Positions 17,472-25,962 are shown, counted from the first letter of the stretch. The stretch is 46,278 nt of DNA from an uncultured Oceanospirillaceae bacterium (GCA_937136055.1 CAKZOD010000095.1:1-46278); one strand, 5' to 3'. Program-made: numbers and translations. Notes: a model not told the origin generated them from the sequence alone.

Positions 17472-18242
17472 CTAGCCTGTAACAACGACTCCACCATCGA
17501 CGGCTAATGCTTGGCCTGTAATCATGCGACTTGCTTTAGAGGCTAAAAACAAGGTGCTATCGACAATGTCTTGAGGTGCCAAATGCTCTTTTAAACATTG
17601 GCGTTGCATATGTGCTGCTAAATCTTCTTCTGTTGCCCACATCTCAAGCTGTTTTTCAGTTAACACCCAGCCCGGTAACAAGGTATTGACCCGAATGTTG
17701 TCAGGTCCTAGTTCTCGTGCGAGCGCTCGCGTTAAACCAGTGATAGCGGCTTTGGATGCAACATAAGCTGGGTAGCCTGCATTGCCCATCATGTACGAGA
17801 TAGATGAGAAATTAATAATAGCGCCATAACCTCGCTTTTGCATGCCAGGAGCCACGGCTTGTGCACTAAAAAAATGGGGTCGCAAATTAACGGCCATTCC
17901 CTGATCCCATTGTGCTTGGCTATATTCTTGCAGATTGTGACGTGCATCATTTGCAGCATTGTTCACTAGCGTAGTGATAGGGCCATGGGCCTGTTCTGCT
18001 TTCAACAGAGCTTGCTGCAACGCGCTGATGTCAGTGATATCGCAAGGTATAAATAAGGGGCTTACAGCAAATTTTTGCTGCATTTTCTGGACAAAATCTG
18101 TCGCGTCGGAGCGCTGTACAAAAGCCACTTTAGCGCCTTGTGCCATGAAACCTTCAGTTATCGCAGCACCAATACCGGCACCGCCCCCCGTTATAAATAC
18201 ACTACTGTCTTTTAAATCGTGGAAACTCACAAACTCAGACAT
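17472..18242 (-). CDS. SDR sugar dehydrogenase, probable D-galactose 1-dehydrogenase
   Basis: 256 residues from the ATG at 18242, preceded by GGAG; an in-frame TTG 21 bp upstream is possible but less likely. Classical short-chain dehydrogenase: cofactor motif TGGGAGIG (18-25), NNAA (94-97), catalytic Ser147, Tyr160 and Lys164 in the SxnY-xxxK order. In this operon it fits the first step, NAD(P)-dependent oxidation of galactose to galactonolactone, though a related aldose such as arabinose or fucose cannot be excluded. The 94-bp gap to the dehydratase upstream is largely a 7-bp tandem repeat. Confidence 0.85.
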   Translation of the reverse strand: MSEFVSFHDLKDSSVFITGGGAGIGAAITEGFMAQGAKVAFVQRSDATDFVQKMQQKFAVSPLFIPCDITDISALQQALLKAEQAHGPITTLVNNAANDARHNLQEYSQAQWDQGMAVNLRPHFFSAQAVAPGMQKRGYGAIINFSSISYMMGNAGYPAYVASKAAITGLTRALARELGPDNIRVNTLLPGWVLTEKQLEMWATEEDLAAHMQRQCLKEHLAPQDIVDSTLFLASKASRMITGQALAVDGGVVVTG

Positions 18243-18278
18243 TTTATACGTGCTCCAACACAATCATAATTTTCTAAT

Positions 18279-18334
18279 AACTCGCAACTCGCAACTCGCA
18301 ACTCGCAACTCGCAACTCGCAACTCGCAACTCGC
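18279..18334. repeat. Eight perfect 7-bp tandem repeats directly behind the dehydratase stop codon
   Basis: Eight contiguous copies of AACTCGC (transcript sense GCGAGTT), ending 2 bp from the TGA stop codon of the dehydratase gene. Same unit and same orientation relative to transcription as the repeat at 15757. Confidence 0.95.
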
Positions 18335-18336
18335 AA

Positions 18337-20052
18337 TCAATGACTTTCTCTCGTCACCGGTCGCGTATCTTTGCCAACCAATATATCTAAGTCAGCCCCA
18401 GTATCAGCCTGCATTACATGATCGATATACAGCTTGGCATAGCCACGGGAATAATGCGGCGGCTCGCTCTGCCAGTTTTTGCGACGCTCTTCTAATTCTT
18501 GCTCGCTAACCTCAAGCTCAAGTAGCCCTTCACTCGTTGATAAACGAATCATATCGCCGGTTTTAACTAAGGCTAATGTGCCACCTGCATTGGCCTCTGG
18601 AGCAACGTGTAATACTACAGTGCCAAAGGCTGTACCTGACATGCGCGCATCTGAAACCCTAACCATGTCAGTGACTCCGCGCTCAACTAAGCAGCGTGGG
18701 ATCGGCATGTTACCGACTTCAGGCATACCTGGGTAACCTTTAGGACCGCAGCCCTTAAGGACGAGGATAGTACTTTCATCAACGGGTAAATCAGGCAAAT
18801 CAATCTTTGCTTTTAGCTCTTCAATGTTTTCAAAAACATAGGCTTCACCGCGATGTTCTAACAAGTGATCAGATGCCGCTGAAGGCTTAATAATAGCGCC
18901 TAAAGGTGCTAAGTTTCCTCTTAATACGCGCAAGCCTGCGGCGGCTTTTAGAGGTTGATCAAATGAATAAATAACATCGTCGTTAAAGCACTGAGCGTCT
19001 TTGTAATAGCTAGAAATGTCTTTGTTGAGCACAGTGTTGGCGGGCGCTAACTTATCTGCTAACTCTTTAAGTACAACCGGCATACCCCCTGCATAGCAGA
19101 AATCCTCCATGAGGTACTTGCCAGATGGCATACAATTAACTAGCAACGGAATCTCACTACCCATTTCAAAATCTTTTAACGTGAGATCAATTTCAGCGCG
19201 CCCTGCAATCGCCAATAAGTGCACGACAGCATTGGTAGACCCGCCTACAGCTGCGTTGGCAATGATGGCGTTTTTGAAACTCTCTTTAGTGATGATTTTA
19301 GATAAACACAGATCTTCCTCGACCATCTCAACAATGCGCTTGCCCGTTAAATGCGCTAGCGCGGCGCGGCGCGCATCAACGGCAGGTAATGCGGCATTTG
19401 TCGGTAAACAAAGCCCCATCGCTTCAACAACAGAGGCCATGGTCGATGCTGTGCCCATCGTCATGCATACCCCAGCTGAGCGGCTCATGCCGGACTCTGC
19501 TGCCATAAAATCCTGTAGTGTCATATCCCCTGCACGCACGCTTTCAGAAAACTTCCAAACATCGGTACCTGAGCCTATATCTTTACCTTGCCATTTACCG
19601 TTGAGCATAGGGCCAGATGAAACAACAATAGTGGGTAAATCAACACTAGCTGCACCCATGAGCTGACCGGGTGTGGTTTTGTCACAACCACCGAGTAATA
19701 CCACTCCATCAATGCCGTAAGCGCGAATGCTCTCTTCTACATCCATTGCCAGTAAATTGCGAAATAGCATTGCTGTGGGTTTCATTTGGGTTTCACCCAG
19801 AGACATCACAGGGAATTCAACAGGGAAACCTCCAGCCTCCCACACGCCACGCTTGACGACTTCTGCCAATGCACGCAGACCTGAATTACAGGGCGTTAGC
19901 TCAGACCAAGTATTACAGATCCCAATAATCGGGCGACCATCAAAAGCATGATCGGGAAAACCTTGATTTTTCATCCAGCTACGGTGAATAAAACCGTCTT
20001 TGTCTTGTTTACCATACCAAGCTTGGGAGCGGCGGTTTTTCTTATCTGTCAT
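18337..20052 (-). CDS. IlvD/Edd-family sugar-acid dehydratase (galactonate/arabinonate type)
   Basis: 571 residues, full length for the family. The three cysteines expected to hold the iron-sulfur cluster are visible: Cys46 in GICNTWSE, Cys123 in GGCDKTTPG and Cys196 in GVCMTMGTAST. The VCMTMGTAST form and the N-terminal RSQAWYG resemble the pentonate/hexonate dehydratases such as L-arabinonate dehydratase rather than biosynthetic IlvD. Here it would convert galactonate to 2-keto-3-deoxygalactonate, replacing the enolase-superfamily DgoD. AAGG precedes the ATG. It lies between the transporter permease genes and the SDR gene in the operon. Confidence 0.9.
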   Translation of the reverse strand: MTDKKNRRSQAWYGKQDKDGFIHRSWMKNQGFPDHAFDGRPIIGICNTWSELTPCNSGLRALAEVVKRGVWEAGGFPVEFPVMSLGETQMKPTAMLFRNLLAMDVEESIRAYGIDGVVLLGGCDKTTPGQLMGAASVDLPTIVVSSGPMLNGKWQGKDIGSGTDVWKFSESVRAGDMTLQDFMAAESGMSRSAGVCMTMGTASTMASVVEAMGLCLPTNAALPAVDARRAALAHLTGKRIVEMVEEDLCLSKIITKESFKNAIIANAAVGGSTNAVVHLLAIAGRAEIDLTLKDFEMGSEIPLLVNCMPSGKYLMEDFCYAGGMPVVLKELADKLAPANTVLNKDISSYYKDAQCFNDDVIYSFDQPLKAAAGLRVLRGNLAPLGAIIKPSAASDHLLEHRGEAYVFENIEELKAKIDLPDLPVDESTILVLKGCGPKGYPGMPEVGNMPIPRCLVERGVTDMVRVSDARMSGTAFGTVVLHVAPEANAGGTLALVKTGDMIRLSTSEGLLELEVSEQELEERRKNWQSEPPHYSRGYAKLYIDHVMQADTGADLDILVGKDTRPVTRESH

Positions 20053-20137
20053 TGTTTACAACCTTGAATTTATTATTAATTGGCGTTGTTAAACACTCTG
20101 AATTTTAGTGTGTTATTTGGGTCTTTAATAAAGATTA

Positions 20138-20986
20138 CTATTTCACAGCACCGAGTGTTAACCCTGCAATAAAGTGTTTTTGCATGGCAAAAAACATCAA
20201 AACAGGTGGCATAGCGGCGACAATTGAGCCCGCTGAAACTAAATGCCATGAAGCAACCCACTGACCATTTAATGAGTAAAGCCCTGCTGTGACAGGCTGC
20301 GTATCAGCGCCTTGGGTGAGTACTGTTGCCCAAAAATAGTCATTCCAAATGAATGTAAAAATAAGCACGGAAAGCGCAGCGATAGCTGGTTTCATCAGTG
20401 GCATCACCACATACCAAAAGATTTGAATTTCACTGACGCCTTCTACGCGCGCCGCTTCAATCAGCTCATGAGGTAATGCTTTAATGAAGTTGCGCATAAA
20501 CAATGTACAAAAGCCTGTTTGAAAAGCGATGTGAAACATGGCTAAACCAGCAGTTGTATTGTACATATCCAGTGACAGGGTTAAATCACGCACCGGTACC
20601 ATCAGTATTTGAAAGGGGATAAAGTTACCCGCAACAAACATAAAAAATACCAGCATATTACCTTTAAATTTGTACACTCCCAGTGCAAATCCAGTCATAC
20701 ATGATAGAGCTAAAGTGCCAACAACGGTCGGTAACGTTACTTTAAAACTGTTCAAAATGTATTGGCCGATTGGCGAGTTAGTGAAGACTGCGGTGTAGTT
20801 TTCAAGTAAGTTAAAAGAGCTAGGCCAGCCCCAGTAATTTCCAGCAGTAATATCCCCCGCGGAACGAATTGAAGTGATAGCAACGGCAATCAAAGGTAGT
20901 AGCCATAAGATTAGAGCGATCGGCAGCGCGATTTTATAAAGAAGTTGAATGCTCGGTTTGGTTTTCTCTATTGGTGTTGGAAACAT
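20138..20986 (-). CDS. CUT1 sugar ABC transporter permease (MalG-like)
   Basis: 282 residues with six membrane segments and the EAA loop near residue 180 (ELIEAARVEGVSEIQIFWYVVMPLMKPAI), which contacts the ATPase. Pairs with the permease encoded 1 bp upstream to form the membrane channel of a carbohydrate importer. The C-terminal FIAGLTLGAVK is typical of MalG-type subunits. The sugar is inferred from the operon to be galactose or a galactoside. Confidence 0.93.
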   Translation of the reverse strand: MFPTPIEKTKPSIQLLYKIALPIALILWLLPLIAVAITSIRSAGDITAGNYWGWPSSFNLLENYTAVFTNSPIGQYILNSFKVTLPTVVGTLALSCMTGFALGVYKFKGNMLVFFMFVAGNFIPFQILMVPVRDLTLSLDMYNTTAGLAMFHIAFQTGFCTLFMRNFIKALPHELIEAARVEGVSEIQIFWYVVMPLMKPAIAALSVLIFTFIWNDYFWATVLTQGADTQPVTAGLYSLNGQWVASWHLVSAGSIVAAMPPVLMFFAMQKHFIAGLTLGAVK

Positions 20987-20987
20987 G

Positions 20988-21875
20988 TTATAGGCCCCTT
21001 TCGTCGCGATACATTTTGTAGAGGAACCCGGCGATGTAGATCATCATGATGAGAAAGAGAACAACCGCGATAGCAGCACCATAACCCATACGAAAGCCAT
21101 ATTCTGAGAAAGCTTGTTCGTACATATAATAAGCGAGTACTCGGCTTGATCCCCAAGGACCGCCACTGGTCATAATAGAAATGAGATCGAAACTACGCAG
21201 CGCACCAATAACAGTCACAACAATAGCAATAAAAGTAGCTGGCTTGAGTTGCGGCAGAATGACATACCAAAGTAATCGCCAGCCTTTGGCGTTGTCGAGC
21301 CTTGCAGCTTCGATTTGCTCAGGGTCAACAGCATTTAGGCCTGTTAAATACAGAATCATGCAATAGGCGGTTTGAGGCCATAAACCGGCCACAATGATGC
21401 CGTAAGTTACGAAGCGCTCATCTGCCAGTACGGCAATTGAATCAAAGCCTATAGCGTTAAGTAATATGTTCATCAAACCGTGAGTTGGATCATAAAACCA
21501 AGAAAAAACGAGACCCACTACCACTTGTGAAATAACAAAAGGAAAGAAAAACAAAGATTTGTAAATTCTAATGCCGCGTACTGTTTGGTTTAAAAATAAA
21601 GCGACAAAAAGGCCAGCAGGCACAGCCAACATGTAAAGTATGAGCCAGATAAGGTTGTTTTTGAGAGAAGTGTAAAAAGCCTCATCGTCAGCCAATTCAA
21701 TGTAGTTATCAACGCCAACATATTCTTTTACACCTAATCCGTCCCAGGCGTAAAAGGAAATAGCGATTGATTGAAAAACAGGCAAAATAACATACAGACA
21801 AAAAATAAAAATGCCCGGTGTCAGAAATAGCCAAGGAGCCAATTTTAATTGATTGGACTTCCAAAAAGTGCGCAT
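20988..21875 (-). CDS. CUT1 sugar ABC transporter permease (MalF-like)
   Basis: 295 residues with about six membrane segments, the first at 13-35. The EAA loop reads EQIEAARLDNAKGWRLLWYVILPQLKP. Follows the binding-protein gene after a 203-bp gap with a strong hairpin, and is itself followed directly by the MalG-like gene. Partner ATPase is encoded on the other strand at 24318. Confidence 0.93.
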   Translation of the reverse strand: MRTFWKSNQLKLAPWLFLTPGIFIFCLYVILPVFQSIAISFYAWDGLGVKEYVGVDNYIELADDEAFYTSLKNNLIWLILYMLAVPAGLFVALFLNQTVRGIRIYKSLFFFPFVISQVVVGLVFSWFYDPTHGLMNILLNAIGFDSIAVLADERFVTYGIIVAGLWPQTAYCMILYLTGLNAVDPEQIEAARLDNAKGWRLLWYVILPQLKPATFIAIVVTVIGALRSFDLISIMTSGGPWGSSRVLAYYMYEQAFSEYGFRMGYGAAIAVVLFLIMMIYIAGFLYKMYRDERGL

Positions 21876-22024
21876 GTCTAAATCCTAAGGTAGAGCTGCT
21901 AATGTATTGAACGCGCTATTTATCATTATCTTATTAACGGTGTGATAGCGACAGAGTATAAGCGAGTACAACATAATTAATGCTGTACTTGCTGTTTACT
22001 CATGGACAGGCAGTGAGCTTATTA

Positions 22025-22066
22025 AGCGCTCTTAATTGGTAACAAAATTTAGCAGTTAAGAGCGCT
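22025..22066. promoter_or_regulatory. Strong intercistronic hairpin behind the binding-protein gene
   Basis: A perfect 11-bp stem, AGCGCTCTTAA (22025-22035) with TTAAGAGCGCT (22056-22066), and a 20-nt loop, 13 bp behind the binding-protein stop codon. There is no T-tract in the direction of transcription. As in mal-type operons, such a hairpin could protect the upstream message or partly stop transcription, giving more binding protein than permease. The role is inferred. Confidence 0.6.
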
Positions 22067-22078
22067 GCGAAGTGCCTG

Positions 22079-23323
22079 TTACTTGTAAACGCGCATACGT
22101 ACTTTCTCTAAACGCTTTAGAATTTTCTCTAAACGTTCAGGCTTAACCATGAACTCTTGGAAGCCTTCCATGCCTGCCTTTGCCATTTCAGCAGGAGCAT
22201 CACGGTCAAAGAATTGTGCGATTTGTGAAGTGTTTGACAGCATTTTGAAGCCCGCCTGTAAAAACTCATCGCTGCCTGCAACCGAATCGGCATTGATAGG
22301 CAACTGGCCTAAGGTTTCATTCATTTGAGTTTGCACATCTGCCTGGGCTAGATAGGCTAAGAAACGTTTTGCATCGACCTTGTTTTTAGCGTTGGCAGGC
22401 ATGTGAAGTGTATCTGTAGGTGCATCTTCTGCAACTTCGATACCCGGTGTGATCTCAGGGAATTGGAAGAATCCTAGTTGATCATTCGTCAACCCTGCTT
22501 CTCTTAGTGGAGCTACAGCAAAGTTACCCATTACGTACATTGCAGCTTTGCCCTGCACCATAGGCGCGAGAGCTTCTTGCCAGCTATAGGCCGCATGATT
22601 GTCGAGAAAGAAGCCTGCATCAACTAGCTCTTTCCAGTTGTTCATGGTTTTCATGACTCGCTCGTCAGTCCAAGATACTTCACCTTTGGTCAATGCCATG
22701 TGGAAATCGTAGCCGTTAGTGCGCAAATTTAGGTAATCGAAAACCCCTGCAGCAGTCCAAAGGTACTTAGTACCAATGGTGATAGGGGTAATACCTGCTG
22801 CCTTGAGCTTAGCGCCTGCGGCTTTAAATTCAGCCCAGTTTTTAGGCACTGCGATATTGTTCGCCGCAAAGAGGTCTTTACGATAATAAACACCCCACTG
22901 GTAGTAGGTGTAGGGAATACCCCATTTTTTACCATCAATTGTCATGGAGGCAGCGGCAGAGGCGAGTGATTTGTTAAGGCCGTTGTTTTCCCAAACATCA
23001 TCGACGCTTTCAAATAAACCCGATTTAACGTAAGGCAGCATACGGTTGCCCGCATACCAAGTCGCTAGATCAGGTGCGTCAGCAGTAAGAAAGTTACGAA
23101 TAGAGGTTTTGTAACCCTCGTGATCAAATAAGTTAAGGGTGACTTTTACATCGGGGTTAGCAGCTTCAAAGCCTTTGATTAAATCTTCAAATGCTTTTTT
23201 AGGAGCAGGGTCCGAGGTATCAGTGTTGATCACTAAGTTGCCTGCAAAGGTGGATGCGCTAAAAGCCGTCGCTAGCAGCATAGTGGCTAAACTGTGCTTG
23301 AGTAGCTTCTTTTTATTTTTCAT
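22079..23323 (-). CDS. Sugar ABC transporter substrate-binding protein (CUT1)
   Basis: 414 residues from the ATG at 23323, which begins a clean signal peptide (KKLLKHSLATMLLATAFSASTFAG); the reading frame continues upstream but would pass through the promoter region. Type-1 solute-binding protein: VTLNLFDHEGYKTSIRNFL, TWYAGNRMLPYV, GIPYTYYQWGVYYRKDLF and GKAAMYVMGNFA segments are typical of oligosaccharide/monosaccharide binders. First gene of the galactose operon, so strongly expressed when derepressed. Confidence 0.92.
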   Translation of the reverse strand: MKNKKKLLKHSLATMLLATAFSASTFAGNLVINTDTSDPAPKKAFEDLIKGFEAANPDVKVTLNLFDHEGYKTSIRNFLTADAPDLATWYAGNRMLPYVKSGLFESVDDVWENNGLNKSLASAAASMTIDGKKWGIPYTYYQWGVYYRKDLFAANNIAVPKNWAEFKAAGAKLKAAGITPITIGTKYLWTAAGVFDYLNLRTNGYDFHMALTKGEVSWTDERVMKTMNNWKELVDAGFFLDNHAAYSWQEALAPMVQGKAAMYVMGNFAVAPLREAGLTNDQLGFFQFPEITPGIEVAEDAPTDTLHMPANAKNKVDAKRFLAYLAQADVQTQMNETLGQLPINADSVAGSDEFLQAGFKMLSNTSQIAQFFDRDAPAEMAKAGMEGFQEFMVKPERLEKILKRLEKVRMRVYK

Positions 23324-23414
23324 TTGATGCTCTCTCTGTCTTTTAATGATGGGTTTAACTGTTAACAAATTGTATTTATTAACAGTAGGTGAATAGCTAA
23401 TAATTTTGTTCCAA

Positions 23415-23444
23415 ATAATGAAACCGTGTTTCAACTATTGACAA
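23415..23444 (-). promoter_or_regulatory. Promoter of the galactose operon
   Basis: Read on the minus strand: -35 TTGTCA (23439-23444), 18-bp spacer, -10 CATTAT (23415-23420). The operator palindrome 23419-23433 lies in the spacer and touches the -10 element, so a bound regulator would block RNA polymerase. Inferred from consensus only. Confidence 0.45.
23419..23433. promoter_or_regulatory. IclR/KdgR-type operator palindrome
   Basis: TGAAAC-CGT-GTTTCA, a perfect 15-bp inverted repeat. Its TGAAA-N5-TTTCA form matches the shape of sites used by KdgR, an IclR-family repressor of sugar-acid catabolism. It lies between the divergent galactose operon and the iclR gene, overlapping the operon promoter and sitting just upstream of the iclR -35 element. 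Confidence 0.65.
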
Positions 23445-23466
23445 TATGCGCCTTTTGCCAAATACT
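23438..23466 (+). promoter_or_regulatory. Promoter of the iclR-ATPase transcript
   Basis: Consensus -35 TTGACA (23438-23443), 17-bp spacer, -10 AATACT (23461-23466). It overlaps the opposite-strand -35 element of the galactose operon, so the two promoters compete for the same DNA. Confidence 0.5.
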
Positions 23467-23510
23467 TGTCAACAGTTTTTAGATTATTTTTTGACCAAGG
23501 GTGTGTGATA

Positions 23511-24296
23511 GTGACAGCAAAGAAAAGTGATGGAACCGTTGGTAAAGCACTGGATTTATTAGATAAAGTGGCCGAGATCGGGCGTCCAGTGCGCTTTAGT
23601 GAATTACTCGCCGAGAGCGAGCACCCAAAAGCAACGCTGTATCGATTACTACAAACATTAACTAACCAAGGGATGCTTGGTTATGACAGCGAACGGCAAG
23701 TTTATAGCATGGGGGTGCGCTTAGTGCGTTTAGCGCATGCTGCGTGGCAGCAATCCTCTTTGGCACCTATTGCTAGACCTTTGTTGGATCAGTTGTCACT
23801 TAAATTAGGTGAGACCATACATTTAGGACAGCTGGATCATGGACAAGTGTTATATGTCGATAAACGCAATCCGGCAGCTCCCCTTAATATGTTTTCGGAT
23901 GCAGGGAAAATTGGTCCAGGATATTGCACAGGTATCGGGAAAGCGATGCTGGCTTTTTTGCCGCAAGAGCAGCGAGATCGTCTTGTTCAGCAGCAGTCAT
24001 ATCATAAATATACAAACAGCACGTTAACCAGTGCGCAAGCATTGTGTGAAGAGCTAATTGAAATTAGAGCGCAGCAAGTTGCCTTTGATAGAGAGGAGCA
24101 TGAGCCAAATATTATTTGTATTGCAGCACCAATTTTATCTAGTGCCAAAAGGGTCTATGGTGGGCTGTCAATCACCACATCGACCTCGCGTTACTCTCTT
24201 GCTGAGCTTGAAAAGTTTAAGCCAGATCTTCTCGAGACAGCAAAACAAATTGGCTTGCTTGCTGAATCTTGGCATTTTCCTGAAACGAATTCGTAA
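23511..24296 (+). CDS. IclR family transcriptional regulator
   Basis: 261 residues from a GTG at 23511 with CCAAGGG upstream; earlier in-frame starts fall inside the predicted promoter. N-terminal winged helix-turn-helix (about 5-70: VGKALDLLDKVAEIGRPVRFSELLAESEHPKATLYRLLQTL) and a C-terminal effector domain (about 80-255: GETIHLGQLDHGQVLYVDKRNP, GPGYCTGIGKAMLAF, ICIAAPILSSAKRVYGGLSIT). Likely represses the galactose operon through the TGAAAC-N3-GTTTCA palindrome until an intermediate such as a keto-deoxy sugar acid binds. The ATPase gene follows 21 bp behind. Confidence 0.9.
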   Translation: MTAKKSDGTVGKALDLLDKVAEIGRPVRFSELLAESEHPKATLYRLLQTLTNQGMLGYDSERQVYSMGVRLVRLAHAAWQQSSLAPIARPLLDQLSLKLGETIHLGQLDHGQVLYVDKRNPAAPLNMFSDAGKIGPGYCTGIGKAMLAFLPQEQRDRLVQQQSYHKYTNSTLTSAQALCEELIEIRAQQVAFDREEHEPNIICIAAPILSSAKRVYGGLSITTSTSRYSLAELEKFKPDLLETAKQIGLLAESWHFPETNS

Positions 24297-24317
24297 CCTA
24301 GTAAGAGTGGAGTTTCC

Positions 24318-25391
24318 ATGTCCGGCGTAAAGTTAAAAAAAATAATTAAGAAATACGACCAACTACAAGTTATTCATGGTGTTGATTTAGAGGTAGCACC
24401 GGGAGAGTTCTGTGTGTTTGTTGGGCCATCAGGCTGCGGGAAATCTACATTACTGCGGATGATAGCAGGCTTGGAAGATACTACTGGCGGTGAAATGTTT
24501 ATTGGCGAGCGCAATGTGACACAAATGGATCCTGCTGAAAGAGGGATCTCGATGGTGTTTCAAACTTATGCGCTTTATCCGCATATGACGGTTGAGGAGA
24601 ATATGGGCTTTGGTTTGAAAATGAACAAAGTCGACAAAGCTGAAATAAAAGAAAAAGTCGCGCAAGCATCCACTATTCTGCAGCTTGATGATTACTTAAA
24701 GCGCAAACCCAAAGCGCTATCTGGTGGACAAAGGCAGCGTGTCGCTATTGGCAGAGCCATTGTGCGAGGACCTGAAGTTTTCTTATTTGATGAGCCTTTA
24801 TCAAATTTAGATGCTGAGCTGCGTGTGGATATGCGTGTTGAAATTGCCAGATTACACAATGAGTTAGGCGCAACTATGATTTATGTGACTCATGATCAAG
24901 TAGAGGCGATGACATTGGCGGATAAAATTGTCGTGCTGCGCGATGGTAAAATAGAGCAAGTAGGTAGCCCACTTGATTTGTATGACGATCCAGACAATAA
25001 GTTTGTCGCGGGTTTTATAGGCTCCCCTAGCATGAACTTTTTAGATGGAGTAGTGGTGGATGGCAAAGTGAAAGTGGGTGCGCTTTCAAGTATAGCCATT
25101 GAGACTGCTGTTGCTCTTCCCCCTGAAGGAGAGAAAGTTTTAGTGGGGGTGCGCCCCCAAGCATTGAGTTTAAATGCAGCCAGTGATGAGCATCAAATGG
25201 TTAATAATGTCGATATCAGTGAAGAGCTTGGTGGTGTTGCTTATGTTTACCTTAGCGCTCCTAACGGTGAGCGTATTGTAGTTGAAGCTAAAGGGAAGTC
25301 ATCAGTGGTCAAGGGGCAGAAAGTGGCAGTTGATTTTGATGCTGACCTATTAATGTTCTTTGATACTAAAACAGAGCAGCGGATACGTTAA
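24318..25391 (+). CDS. CUT1 sugar ABC transporter ATP-binding protein (UgpC/MsmK type)
   Basis: 357 residues. Walker A GPSGCGKST, Q-loop in MVFQTYALYPHMTV, signature LSGGQRQRVAIGRAI, Walker B VFLFDEPLSNLDAE, and switch His in YVTHDQVEAMTLADK; a C-terminal TOBE region (about 240-355). It should energise the two permeases encoded on the opposite strand. A GGAG-type ribosome site precedes the ATG. Placement with the regulator instead of with the permeases means ATPase supply is partly uncoupled from the operon. Confidence 0.93.
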   Translation: MSGVKLKKIIKKYDQLQVIHGVDLEVAPGEFCVFVGPSGCGKSTLLRMIAGLEDTTGGEMFIGERNVTQMDPAERGISMVFQTYALYPHMTVEENMGFGLKMNKVDKAEIKEKVAQASTILQLDDYLKRKPKALSGGQRQRVAIGRAIVRGPEVFLFDEPLSNLDAELRVDMRVEIARLHNELGATMIYVTHDQVEAMTLADKIVVLRDGKIEQVGSPLDLYDDPDNKFVAGFIGSPSMNFLDGVVVDGKVKVGALSSIAIETAVALPPEGEKVLVGVRPQALSLNAASDEHQMVNNVDISEELGGVAYVYLSAPNGERIVVEAKGKSSVVKGQKVAVDFDADLLMFFDTKTEQRIR

Positions 25392-25725
25392 GCGGTTTTT
25401 ATCTGAGATTTGTTATCACTCTCTCTAGGGGTAGGTGCTCTATAGAGAGTAGTAGTGTGTGGTGAATTTGTTGCGAAACACCTCATAATTATTCCCATTT
25501 TTAGTCTCTTGTTTGAAAAACTGCCTGTATCACTTATAAACCCACGCTTTGTTGTGTTTTTTCTCTAGTAAATTCTTTCAAAATATCGCAAAATTCAGCC
25601 TATAAAATATAAAAGCTGACGTTAAGGTCAAATTGATCCGTCACAATGCAGATATCAGTGTGTAAATTGATATTCAATGATTAAGAAGCTTGGCGGCAGA
25701 TCGCTGTTTAAAGCGGAGGAAAAGA
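25392..25725. other. Intergenic region behind the ATPase gene
   Basis: 334 bp without a gene. A stem-loop made of ACTCTCTCTAG (25418-25428) and CTATAGAGAGT (25440-25450), with one mismatch, probably terminates or stabilises the upstream transcript but lacks a T-tract. The rest is AT-rich with nothing recognised. Confidence 0.5.
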
Positions 25726-25962
25726 GTGAATAACAAGCAGGTCGCTGCACTATATGTTGAGCTGGCAATGATGTATCAGGAAGAGTTTCCTGTAGCATGT
25801 GATTCCGACCCCGCCATCAATCAACAAACCCAATTGGCTGAAAAAATCAAAATGGGAGACCTGACTAAAAAAGACATTCAGACTATCGAGCCTATTTTTG
25901 TTTATGGGCATGTTGATATTCACCGTTATCTAAAGCCTAAAAAGCGCTTTATTTGGTTTTAA
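25726..25962 (+). CDS. Small hypothetical protein (78 residues)
   Basis: 78 residues from a GTG at 25726, chosen because GGAGG stands 7 bp upstream; the frame also opens at a TTG 36 bp earlier without such a site. The product is soluble and mixed-charge, with YVELAMMYQEEFPVACDSDP near the start and a basic HRYLKPKKRFIWF end. No family recognised. It stands alone between the galactose locus and the oxidase operon. Confidence 0.5.
   Translation: MNNKQVAALYVELAMMYQEEFPVACDSDPAINQQTQLAEKIKMGDLTKKDIQTIEPIFVYGHVDIHRYLKPKKRFIWF

Noticed and set aside
17959..18390. 143-codon plus-strand frame ending in repeated NSQLATR units
   Set aside because: It lies antisense to the SDR gene and its C-terminus is only the translation of the 7-bp tandem repeat; no ribosome site.
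19109..19666. 185-codon frame antisense to the dehydratase gene
   Set aside because: Shadow frame of a strongly conserved gene; no family features and no ribosome site.
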